A stretch of 64,000 nucleotides of DNA from CAWJLS01 sp963843755 (GTDB lineage Bacteria > Acidobacteriota > Thermoanaerobaculia > Multivoradales > DATKCC01): the NCBI GenBank assembly GCA_963843755.1, contig CAWJLS010000010.1:186001-250000 (forward strand), in the 5' to 3' direction. Positions 16,520 through 24,420 of this stretch are shown here, in pieces; the first letter of the stretch is position 1, and every line of letters starts with the position of its first letter. The notes under the pieces are model-generated. The model was not told the DNA's origin and did no database searches. It saw nothing but the letters and a program-made list of their open reading frames with translations. Position numbers and translations under genes: made by a program.

Positions 16520-17446
16520 TCACTCATGGCCGTGGCTCCCGAACGGAATCTTGCCCATGGCCCGGTCGATCAGCCCTTCCCGCGGCTCGAAGCGAACCCG
16601 CGCGCCGACGTCGACGGTCGCCTTTGAGGACTTGACCTTGCAGGTGGAGAGGGCGGTGTCGACCGACTGGACCTTGAGCTCGCCCTGGAAGATCTCGCGT
16701 CCCGGGATCTCGACGCCGGTCACCGGGTGGATGATCGGCGGACCGATCGAGAAGACCTCGAGCAGGTCCCCCGGGCGCAGGCCCTGGTCGGCGCCGAGGT
16801 CCACCACGACCTGGTGCCCGGAGACGACGTCGATCACATAGCCCTGGGGAGGAAACGTCTCCAGGATCTTGCTCAGGAGGCGCTCGCCGGCGGCGTCGAA
16901 GCTGTCGACCGCCATCACGTTCTCCATGTCGCCGAGCGCCTCCTTGGTGTCTGCGTTGCCGTGGCGATCGAGCATCCGTTGGCTGAGGCTCTTGATCATG
17001 CCGGCGCTCTTCGACTCATCGGGTCGGCTGTCGATGGTGTAGAGCACGCGGGCCGTCCGCACCTCGATCATGCGCAGCGACAGCACATAGCTCTTGCGCA
17101 GGCCGCCGGCCGGGTCGGGTACGTCTTCGGTGGTGTAGGTGAGGACCCCGATCCAATCGAGCCCCTCGGTCTCGGTCATGTCGGCGCCTTCGGTGTCGCC
17201 GATGAAGCCCTTGAGCCCTTTCTCCTGGAAGACGCTCTTGAGGGCCTCGCGCTCGACCACCGTGAAGCGCTGGCTGAGCAGGAAGGCCTGGGTGGCCGCA
17301 TTGAGGGCCGCGGCCTCGGTCTCGTGGTCGTAGCTCTGCTGGCCGAGCACCAGGCCGACCTTGAGCAGCTCCGCCCGCGCCTGGGCGGCGACGCAGCACC
17401 AGAGGGCTACGGTGACGATCAATGTCCGGGTTCTCGTAGGTTGCAT
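16520..17446 (-). CDS. CsgG/FlgT-like exported protein
   Basis: 308 residues. A signal peptide ends near ARA-E (residue 25). Residues 28-190 resemble the CsgG/FlgT N-terminal fold: LLKVGLVLGQQSYDHE, LLSQRFTVVEREALKSVFQE and SLRMIEVRTARVLYTID. Residues about 215-290 look like the FlgT C-terminal SH3-like domain: GYVIDVVSGHQVVVDLGAD and GLRPGDLLEVFSIG. Proteins of this type form or decorate outer-membrane assemblies. There is no lipobox Cys at the cleavage site, unlike CsgG itself. The gene follows the CHAT gene by 43 bases; CAGGAG precedes the ATG at 17446. The operon thus has two CsgG-type proteins, this one and the protease fusion. Confidence 0.8.
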   Translation of the reverse strand: MQPTRTRTLIVTVALWCCVAAQARAELLKVGLVLGQQSYDHETEAAALNAATQAFLLSQRFTVVEREALKSVFQEKGLKGFIGDTEGADMTETEGLDWIGVLTYTTEDVPDPAGGLRKSYVLSLRMIEVRTARVLYTIDSRPDESKSAGMIKSLSQRMLDRHGNADTKEALGDMENVMAVDSFDAAGERLLSKILETFPPQGYVIDVVSGHQVVVDLGADQGLRPGDLLEVFSIGPPIIHPVTGVEIPGREIFQGELKVQSVDTALSTCKVKSSKATVDVGARVRFEPREGLIDRAMGKIPFGSHGHE

Positions 17447-17489
17447 GGAGTGGGGGCTCCTGTTCTCGTTGTGTCGGTTGTCAGTCGTC

Positions 17490-19799
17490 TCACGGGTCGT
17501 CGTCGAATCGGACGGTTCGTCGCTGAGCGCTCCAGAGCCACAGCCCGCCGACCTGGCCGAAAGCGCCCAGGGCCGCCAGCAAGGCGCCCAACCCGGCGCC
17601 GGCGCGCAGGACCCACGGGGTCTGGCTCCAGGTCGGCATCAGGTCGACCGTGTCGCCTTCGAGCTCGTTCGAGGTCACGTCGTCGGTGCGGCCGCGGAAG
17701 GTCAGCTCCAGGTTCTCCTCGCCGAGGGCGAGGCCGGTGATGTCGCCACGCAGGCCCGCGAAGGCGATCTCCTGGTGGCGCTTGACGTCGACCGGGACGG
17801 TCTCGCCGCCTCCCAGCGGCTGGAGGTCCAGGCTGCCGACCCGAAGGGTCGAGACCGCCTCGACCGACGTCGTCCCCGGTCCGCTTTGCTCGCGGATCTT
17901 CCGGAAGTCGAGGTGGTTGATGGTGAGCGGCGTCGCGAACCGGAGGCCGTCGCGGCCGGTGAACCGCAGGTCGAGATCGAGGTGCCCGGCCCGGGGGGTC
18001 ATCACCAGGTGGTCGCCCGTGCCCAGGAGCTCCGGCGGGGAGGAGCTCGGGATCTTCTTGAACCGGGCTCCAGGTCCGAACGACGCCGCCACGGTGCGCG
18101 GGCAGCTCGAGTCGGTCTCGGCCGGGAGGTCGAGCGACAGCCGCATCTCGCTCGGCGCCGTCTGCTCGATCTCGACCCGGGTGCCCGCCGGCAGGCAGGC
18201 TTGGTCCAGGCTGATCCCGCCGGCGGTTTCGTCGGAGGTGTTGACGACGACGCCGAGCCGATCGGCGGGCCAGTCGGCCGTCGTCACCGTGCGATCGGCG
18301 CCGGTCTCGGGGTCCGGGGTGCGGAGCGCCGCCAGGTCGAGGGTGGCCAGCTCGGCCAGGTCGAACTTGCCGACGATCGCCTGGTCCTTGGAGAGGACGA
18401 AGCTGACGCGGGTCGCCTCGGCCTCCAGGTCGATCCAAGCCCAGGGAGCATGGAGGAAGAACAGCGCGATCACCGCGGCGCCGACCAGTGCGAGCGCGAG
18501 GAGGGCCGCCCGCTGCCGCCACCGGCCGCGGCGCCTAACGCCGGTGGCCGCGTCGCGCCCCGCCCCCCGCTCGCACGGCCGGAAGATTCGCAGGTCCGGG
18601 CGGCGCACGAACAGGACGGGAACCGCCCAGGCGCCGAAATCGCCGGCCATTTCGGAGGCGTAGACGGCCACCCGGGCCTCGGCGAGCGCCTCGTCCACCT
18701 CCTCGCCGTCCGCCAGGCGCCGGTAGAAGGTGCGGCTCATCTCGATCGCCGCGCGGTCCGGGATGGGGAGCTGCATGGCGATCACCGCCGGCACGCCGCC
18801 GCGCACCAGGGCGTGGGCGAGGCCGGTGAACGGCTGCTCTCCAGGTCTCGGCGAGCGGCCGGTCTCGCAGGCGTTGAGCACCACCAGGCGGAGCGAGTCC
18901 ACGTCCCGGATGACCTGCGCCAGCCGCTCCGCCGACACGAGGGTCGAAGTTCCGTCGCGCCCCGGAAGCAGCAGGACGCTCTGGCCGGCGTGGGGGTCGA
19001 AGGCGCCGTGACCCATGAAGTGGAGGACGTGCCAGTCGCCGCCGCGCAGGGTCTCGGTGAGCTCGCCGAAGCTGGGGTTCTCGAGCTTGTGGAGCTCGAT
19101 GTCCGGGTGGGCGGAGACCGCTTCTTCGATCAGCGCTTCTTCCTGGGCGAGCTCGAGCGCGACGGCGCTCGCGGGCTGCGAGAGAACGACCAGCACGCGC
19201 AGGCGGCGGGCGGGCTTGGGCTCGTCGAGCACCGCGTGCTCGTCGAGGGAGATCTGCCGCACCACCGTCGTCTTGCGGGAGAGGGCCAGGAACCCTCCGG
19301 AGCGGGGATCGTGCAGCAGCTCCCACGGGAGCCGGTGGAGGTTCGCGGTTTCTGCGCAGGTCGGGTCGCTCTTGAGCACCAGGCGCAGGCCGTGCTCGGG
19401 GTGCCCGCCGATCTTCTCGACCGACTCTTCCCATCGCCGGCGAACTGCCGGAGGGAAGAGCGCCTCGAAGAGCTTGGCGCCGACCTCCTGGAGCCGCGAG
19501 CCGGGTTCGACCGGGCCGACCGGCGCCTCCGATCCGTCCGCCGCCGGCGCGAGGTGACGGTAGCCGCCGCTCACCGAGCCTTCGAGCTCCTCCATGATCC
19601 GTCCGACCTGTTCGGCCGGGAACGGCAGCTCGAGCTCGGCCACCTCGTCGCCGGCGGGGGAGCTCAACAGGTGGATGTGGAAGGTGCCCTGATGGGCCCG
19701 GATGCGCACCTCGAAGCTCCAGCGCTGGAGCGCGGTGGAGGGACGGCGGCGTCGAGCGGCCGTCGGGCGGGTCCGTGGGAGGCGTTGTGTCTTGGCCAT
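17490..19799 (-). CDS. Membrane-anchored CHAT (caspase-like) protease
   Basis: 769 residues from the ATG at 19799. A longer frame from 19913 adds 38 residues that look non-coding. Residues 1-190 form an unassigned N-terminal region (RRWEESVEKIGGHPEHGLRL). Residues about 198-400 are a CHAT domain with the caspase-type dyad: H264 in HFMGHG and C311 in VLNACETG. A membrane segment lies at 431-449, then about 280 residues of beta-rich sequence, then a second membrane segment at about 732-756 and a 13-residue tail. This predicts a cytoplasmic protease with a periplasmic sensor loop. It is the first gene of a four-gene operon whose other products are all exported. CHAT proteases act in regulated cleavage and in abortive defence; the target here is unknown. 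Confidence 0.88.
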   Translation of the reverse strand: MAKTQRLPRTRPTAARRRRPSTALQRWSFEVRIRAHQGTFHIHLLSSPAGDEVAELELPFPAEQVGRIMEELEGSVSGGYRHLAPAADGSEAPVGPVEPGSRLQEVGAKLFEALFPPAVRRRWEESVEKIGGHPEHGLRLVLKSDPTCAETANLHRLPWELLHDPRSGGFLALSRKTTVVRQISLDEHAVLDEPKPARRLRVLVVLSQPASAVALELAQEEALIEEAVSAHPDIELHKLENPSFGELTETLRGGDWHVLHFMGHGAFDPHAGQSVLLLPGRDGTSTLVSAERLAQVIRDVDSLRLVVLNACETGRSPRPGEQPFTGLAHALVRGGVPAVIAMQLPIPDRAAIEMSRTFYRRLADGEEVDEALAEARVAVYASEMAGDFGAWAVPVLFVRRPDLRIFRPCERGAGRDAATGVRRRGRWRQRAALLALALVGAAVIALFFLHAPWAWIDLEAEATRVSFVLSKDQAIVGKFDLAELATLDLAALRTPDPETGADRTVTTADWPADRLGVVVNTSDETAGGISLDQACLPAGTRVEIEQTAPSEMRLSLDLPAETDSSCPRTVAASFGPGARFKKIPSSSPPELLGTGDHLVMTPRAGHLDLDLRFTGRDGLRFATPLTINHLDFRKIREQSGPGTTSVEAVSTLRVGSLDLQPLGGGETVPVDVKRHQEIAFAGLRGDITGLALGEENLELTFRGRTDDVTSNELEGDTVDLMPTWSQTPWVLRAGAGLGALLAALGAFGQVGGLWLWSAQRRTVRFDDDP

Positions 19800-19933
19800 G
19801 GTGGGTCGGCTCGGTTCGTCCGGTCGCCCGAACCAGACACCGCTGGAGGGACAAAGGTGTAGGCGGCCTGCGGGGAGAGCTCGGATAGCATGCGTCCCGA
19901 CGACCCATCCCAACCGTCTTCCAGGAGGGCAGC

Positions 19934-21439
19934 ATGCAAAGGAACTTCGCCGGTTTCATCGCGGTGCTCGGACTGTTCACACTGCTCGCTCCGCTCGGCA
20001 GTGCGAGCGCTCAGGCGGCGGACGACGATCTTTCCGACGTCAAGCAGGAGATCGCCAAGCACCACGACGAGGCGGTCGAGCGGTTGCGGCAGTGGATCGC
20101 GCTGCCGTCGATCGCCGCCGAGAACCGCAACTACCCCGAGGGCGCCGAGTACATGGCGAGCCTGCTGCGCGATGCCGGGTTCCAGAAGGCGGAGGTGGTC
20201 GAGACCGACGGCAAGCCCGGGGTCTTTGCGACTCTCGACGCCGGCGCCCCGAAGACGGTCGGCCTCTACTTCATGTACGACGTCAAGCAGTTCGTCCCCG
20301 CGGAGTGGAGCTCGCCGCCGCTCGAAGGGCACGTGGTCGACAAGCCGGGCGTCGGCAAGGTGATCGTCGGGCGCGGCGCGGTGAACCAGAAGGGTCCGGA
20401 GTCGGCGTTCCTGGCGGCGCTCCACGCCCTCCGCGCCGCGGGCAGGACGCTGCCGGTCAATCTCGTCCTGGTGGCCGAGGGGGAGGAGGAGATCGCGTCG
20501 CCCCACATCGGCCAGATCGTCCACCGGCCGGAGGTGGAGGCGGCGCTGGCGAAGACGGTCGGCGTCTTCATGCCGTCGGCGATGCAGGACCTCGACGGCG
20601 TGGTGACGGTGAGCCTGGGCGCCAAGGGCGTCGCCGAGCTGCAGCTCGTTTCGAGCGGCGAGGCCTGGGGGCGGGGACCGTCCCACGACATCCACTCGTC
20701 GCTCAAGGCGATGGTCGACAGCCCGGCCTGGCGGCTGGTCAAGGCCCTGAACACCCTCGTCTCCGCGGACGGCAACACCATCACCATCGACGACTACCCG
20801 AAGCCGCGGCCGCTGACGGCGGAGGAGAAGGCGATGATCGCGAAGGCGGCGGAGCGGGGCGACGAGGCGACCTTCAAAGAGCAGCTCGGCGTCCGGCACT
20901 GGATCGACGACCTCGGCTGGGTCGCGGCGAACGAGCGGCTCGAGTCGCAGCCGACGGTCAACATTCAGGGCCTGGTCGGCGGCTACACCGGCCCCGGCGG
21001 CAAGACCGTGCTACCGCACCGCGCGGAGGCGAAGATCGACCTGCGGCTCGTCCCCGGGATGAGTTTCGACGGCGCCGTGGCGGCACTCCGGGCGCACCTC
21101 GCCGAGCACGGCTTCGGCGACGTCGAGGTCCACGTCTCCGGCGGCTACGACCCGACCACGACCCCGGCCAGCGCGCGGCTCATCCAGGGGCAGATCGCGG
21201 TCCTGACGAGCGCCGGGATCGATCCGCTGCTCTGGCCGTGGAACGCCGGCTCCTACCCGGGCTACGTGTTCACCAACCCGCCGCTGTCGCTCGCCTCCGG
21301 GCACTTCGGCCTCGGCCACGGCGCTGGTGCCCATGCGCCGAACGAGTACTACGTCATCGAGTCGTCCAACCCGAAGGTCCAGGGCTACGACGGCGCGGTC
21401 CTGTCGTTCGTCCAGTACCTGTACGAGCTGGCGAAGTAG
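19934..21439 (+). CDS. Exported M20-family peptidase-like protein with altered metal ligands
   Basis: 501 residues; the signal peptide (1-27, to SASAQ) targets it to the periplasm. The M20/CNDP-type peptidase plan is clear: LYFMYDVKQF, VGRGAVNQKGP, VLVAEGEEEIASP (catalytic E184, ligand E185), SYPGYVF and a late GLGHGAGAHAPNEYY. In active M20 enzymes the first two read GHYDV and GRGxxDxKG. Here His is replaced by M114 and the metal-bridging Asp by N151, while D116 is kept. The enzyme is therefore either mononuclear, of altered chemistry, or a non-catalytic relative; I recall related proteins sharing these changes but could not check. AGGAGGG precedes the ATG. It is divergent from the CHAT operon across 134 bases. 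Confidence 0.85.
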   Translation: MQRNFAGFIAVLGLFTLLAPLGSASAQAADDDLSDVKQEIAKHHDEAVERLRQWIALPSIAAENRNYPEGAEYMASLLRDAGFQKAEVVETDGKPGVFATLDAGAPKTVGLYFMYDVKQFVPAEWSSPPLEGHVVDKPGVGKVIVGRGAVNQKGPESAFLAALHALRAAGRTLPVNLVLVAEGEEEIASPHIGQIVHRPEVEAALAKTVGVFMPSAMQDLDGVVTVSLGAKGVAELQLVSSGEAWGRGPSHDIHSSLKAMVDSPAWRLVKALNTLVSADGNTITIDDYPKPRPLTAEEKAMIAKAAERGDEATFKEQLGVRHWIDDLGWVAANERLESQPTVNIQGLVGGYTGPGGKTVLPHRAEAKIDLRLVPGMSFDGAVAALRAHLAEHGFGDVEVHVSGGYDPTTTPASARLIQGQIAVLTSAGIDPLLWPWNAGSYPGYVFTNPPLSLASGHFGLGHGAGAHAPNEYYVIESSNPKVQGYDGAVLSFVQYLYELAK

Positions 21440-21470
21440 GACCCAAGACGGCACGGGGAGGCGCGCCTCC

Positions 21471-21503
21471 GACCGGCGGCTCCGAGGCCTCGGGCCGCCG
21501 GTC
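21471..21503 (+). terminator. Strong GC hairpin after the peptidase gene
   Basis: GACCGGCGGC (21471-21480) pairs perfectly with GCCGCCGGTC (21494-21503), and the interior CCGAGG/CCTCGG continues the stem almost to the tip with one unpaired T. It lies 32 bases after the peptidase stop. No T-run follows, so Rho-independent function is plausible but not certain. Confidence 0.55.
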
Positions 21504-21528
21504 GCCTCGCAGACCGTAGAATGAGCTG

Positions 21529-22122
21529 ATGATCATTCGCTCGATCTCACTCGGGTTCACACTGCTGCTGCTGGGTGCGCTCACGGCGGCGGCCGAGGAG
21601 CCACTGTCGGTCCCTACGGGCTCCGCGGTGACCGTCGACGGCTCCTTCGGGGACGGCGAGTGGGCGGACGCCGCGCGCCGTGATCTCACCGGCGGAGTCG
21701 AGCTGCTCGCCAAGCAGGAGGACGAGTTCCTCGATCTGGCGTTCCGCTTCACCGGCACGAAGCACTCGGGGCTCGACCTCTACCTGGCCGCCCCCGGTGG
21801 CGCGAGGAGGCTGTTCCACATCTCCTCCGAGCTGGGGACGAGGACCTGGACCGACGGCACCTGGAGCGACTTCGACTGGAGCGCCACCGGTTGGTCCGGC
21901 AACCCGGTGGAGGTCAAGGTGTCGGAGAACGCTCTGACCATCTTGGAGCCGGACGGGTTCGAGCTGCGGCTCGGCCGCTCCATGCTCGAGGAGGCGGGGC
22001 TGGGAGGCGACACGCTACGGTTGAGCTTCCGGCTGAAGCGGCCGGTGCTCACCCTTCCGGCGAAGGTGGAGGAGGCGCCTCTGGAGGAGTGGCTGCTGCT
22101 CCGTCTCCCCGCCACGGAATGA
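21529..22122 (+). CDS. Small secreted DOMON/CBM9-like protein
   Basis: 197 residues with a signal peptide (1-22, to TAAAE). The mature part begins with VTVDGSFGDGEWADAARRDL, the entry strand typical of the CBM9-like DOMON fold that binds sugars or heme. It continues as a beta sandwich (EFLDLAFRFTG, SGLDLYLAAPGG, GFELRLGRSMLEEAGLGG). No catalytic motif is seen. The start is 25 bases after the hairpin that follows the M20 gene. Its last 74 bases overlap, tail to tail, the end of the propeller gene on the other strand. Ligand unknown. Confidence 0.75.
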   Translation: MIIRSISLGFTLLLLGALTAAAEEPLSVPTGSAVTVDGSFGDGEWADAARRDLTGGVELLAKQEDEFLDLAFRFTGTKHSGLDLYLAAPGGARRLFHISSELGTRTWTDGTWSDFDWSATGWSGNPVEVKVSENALTILEPDGFELRLGRSMLEEAGLGGDTLRLSFRLKRPVLTLPAKVEEAPLEEWLLLRLPATE

Positions 22123-23634
22123 CCACCTGAAGGTCCGTGACGGCGTCGGCCGGCGGGCTCGGGTCGAGGCTCCGGAACCCGACGAGCTGGCCGGGTCGGT
22201 CGGTAGCCCGGAGCAGACCGAGGCCCCGCCGGAGATCGTCCTTCCGATCGAACACGACGCAGGTGGGGCCGGTCCGGAAGGCCTGTCCAGCGAGAACCGT
22301 CCTCGCCACGACGGCGCCGGGCGTCACGCAGAAGAGCGTCTCGCCGGTCGGGCTCCAAGAGGGCAGGGCGCCACCGCCGGTGGTCACCTGCCAGCGGCCG
22401 CCCGAGCCGTCCGTGGGCTCGACGAACACCTCCCAGCGGCCGGTCTCGTTGCTGGAGTAGGCGAGCCATCGTCCGTCCGGAGAGAGGCTCGCCTGGAGCT
22501 GGTCGTCGGGGCCGACGACCAGGGGCGTGGGTGTGTCTCGTGGATGGGCCGGGTCGAGGCGCCAGAGATCCCACCCCGTTTCGGCATCGGTCAGCGCGTA
22601 GACCAGCCACCGCCCATCGGGTGAGGCGGTCTGTGGGTAGATGTGCCCCGGTGCGGAGAGGATCCGCCGGGCGGGCGAGGCGCCGTCGGCCGCCTTGCGG
22701 TAGAGGTCGAACGAGCCATCGCGGTCGGAGGCGAAGTAGATCTCCTTGCCGCCCGGTGCCCAGAGCGGCAGGAAGTTCCTGCCGGAGAAGGTGAGGCGCC
22801 GGAGCCCGCCGTCCTCGACGATCCACAGATCGGAGCGCTTCTCCTCTTCGGCGATCGAGACGGCGATCCGACCCGTCACGGAGTCGACGGTGAGGAGCTC
22901 GAACGGGCGGGCTTCCGGAACCACCCGGCCGGTGACCCGGCCGTTCTCGACCCGGACCAGCTCGGCGTCGCGCTCGGTCGGCGGCCCTTGCAGGTAGGCG
23001 AGGGTACCGGTGGGCGAGACGTCGAACTGGGCGCTCGCTCCGGGCAGGCTGGCGATGCCGTCGAGGGCGCGCCGGGGCGGTCCGGTCACGCGCCCGGAGC
23101 GCACGTCGAAAGGGATCTCCACCACGCTGTTCCCGCGCGCAAACAGCAGCCGGTCCGGGGGCAGGAACCGGGGGCTCCAGCCTTTGTCGACCAGGGTGTG
23201 CCAGCGGCCGGTCGTCAGGTCGAGCACGGCGATCTGCGAGTCGGCCGGGAGGCTCCCGACGACGGTGAACAGAACCTTCTCGGCCCCGGGCAGCGCGACC
23301 GGCCACCAGTGGCCCAGCTCGCCCCGGTCGGCGCCGATCGTGGTCAGCGGCTCGATGGAGCCGCCGTCGGCCGACACCCTGCCGAGCCCGCCCAGGCCGG
23401 TCCCGCCGACGACGATCGTGCCGTCTGCGAGCCAGGCGCCGCCCTTCCACAGGCCGCCTTCGGCGACGGTCTGCGCCGGGCCTCCGGCCAGCGGCACGCG
23501 GAGCAGGGAGGAGCCCCGGAAGAAGGCGATCGAGCGTCCGTCGGGCGAGAAGAAGGGGCCGAGGCCGCCCTCCGTGCCCTCGATCGGCGCGAGCTCCAGC
23601 CGGTCGACCGCCCGTGACCAGAGCCGGCCGCCCC
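22049..23634 (-). CDS. TolB/WD40-like beta-propeller part of a frameshifted regulator
   Basis: In this frame the protein reads GRLWSRAVDRLELAPIEGTE and then a six-bladed TolB-like propeller of about 510 residues with the repeated SPDGR(S/W) strand turns: FFSPDGRSIAFF, ASPDGRWLVYALT and SLSPDGRWLAYSSNE. No start codon suits this part alone; it continues directly from the winged-helix/membrane part in the neighbouring frame if one G is restored in the run at 23631-23635. It would be the periplasmic sensor domain. The frame also stays open upstream to 23899, but that stretch (Arg/Ala/Pro-rich) is a shadow of the other frame. The C-terminus is a Pro-rich tail overlapping the convergent secreted-protein gene. 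Confidence 0.8.
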
Positions 23635-24330
23635 CTCCGGACCCTTGCCGGCGACCACGATCCGCCGGCCGTCCGGCGACACCGCCATCAACGGCAGGAG
23701 CCGGGGGACGGAGTCGAGCGACGGCAGCGGCACGGCGAACCGCACGGTCGGCGCGGCAGGCGTGGGCTCCGGCCGCCGTAGCGAGTGGATCCCGACGATC
23801 GTGACCGCCGCGAGGAGCGCCGCCGCGACCGGCAGGGCGCCGACGAGCCGGCGCCTCGTCCGGCGCCCGGTCCCGCTCCGGGCACGGTCTCGGCTCCACT
23901 CGAGAGGGCGATCCGACTCCGGCGCGGCACCCGAAGCCGGTCCCGGACCGGACCCTGGTGCCGGCCCCGGCCCTGGTACCGACTCCTCGACGGTCTCGAC
24001 CGGTGGCAGGAACCGGTATCCCCGGGCGCGCACGGTCTGGATGAACGACGGGTTGCGGGGATCGTCGCCCAGCGCCTGGCGCAGCAGGCTGATGGCCTCG
24101 GTGAGCGCGGTGTCCGAGACCCAGGCGCCGCTCCAGATCGCCTCGACCAGCTCCTGCTTCGACAGCGTCCGGCCCGGCCGCGCCAGGAACGCCTCCAGGG
24201 CGCTGCCGACCCGGGGAGGGAGCACCTCGCGGCGGTCCCCGCTCTCGAGCGTCCGGGTGGCCGGCCGGTAGCGGAACGGCCCGAAGGCCAGGGCGGGGTC
24301 GCGCCCCGCGGGTGACAGGTCGAGGTCCAT
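23344..24330 (-). CDS. Winged-helix DNA-binding and membrane part of a frameshifted CadC-like regulator
   Basis: The ATG at 24330 starts MDLDLSPAGRDPALAFGPFRY and an OmpR/CadC-type winged helix (about residues 14-110). Its recognition region is WVSDTALTEAISLLRQALGD and its wing is FIQTVRARGYRFLPP. A Pro/Gly/Ser linker leads to a membrane segment (about 163-185, GALPVAAALLAAVTIVGI), then LMAVSPDGRRIVVAGKGPEG. After that, near 23635, the frame loses similarity and becomes Arg/Ser-rich until its stop at 23344, while the adjacent frame continues the protein as a propeller. Together they make one membrane-bound regulator of about 755 residues, a design very common in Acidobacteriota. It is divergent from the VWFA gene and probably controls it. 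Confidence 0.85.
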   Translation of the reverse strand: MDLDLSPAGRDPALAFGPFRYRPATRTLESGDRREVLPPRVGSALEAFLARPGRTLSKQELVEAIWSGAWVSDTALTEAISLLRQALGDDPRNPSFIQTVRARGYRFLPPVETVEESVPGPGPAPGSGPGPASGAAPESDRPLEWSRDRARSGTGRRTRRRLVGALPVAAALLAAVTIVGIHSLRRPEPTPAAPTVRFAVPLPSLDSVPRLLPLMAVSPDGRRIVVAGKGPEGAAGSGHGRSTGWSSRRSRARRAASAPSSRPTDARSPSSGAPPCSACRWPEARRRPSPKAACGRAAPGSQTARSSSAGPAWAGSAGCRPTAAPSSR

Positions 24331-24358
24331 GGGCTCTCCGGCAGAGTCTACCGCCAGC

Positions 24359-24397
24359 TTCTAATGGATTCCTGAGCGTTTCCTAAGGCTTCTGAGG
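24359..24397. promoter_or_regulatory. Four direct repeats in the divergent promoter, likely winged-helix binding sites
   Basis: Between two divergent genes, TTCTAATGG, TTCCTGAGCG, TTCCTAAGGC and TTCTGAGG begin at 24359, 24369, 24380 and 24390, a spacing of 10, 11 and 10 bases. Head-to-tail sites about one helical turn apart are what OmpR/PhoB-type winged helices bind, and the gene to the left encodes one. The core is TTCCTRAGG. Binding is inferred. Confidence 0.5.
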
Positions 24398-24420
24398 CGG
24401 CCGGCGGGCAAGCTCGGTCC

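Noticed and set aside
17361..19862. An 833-codon plus-strand frame opposite the CHAT gene
   Set aside because: The minus-strand frame has the CHAT dyad and membrane segments; the plus frame is a compositional shadow.
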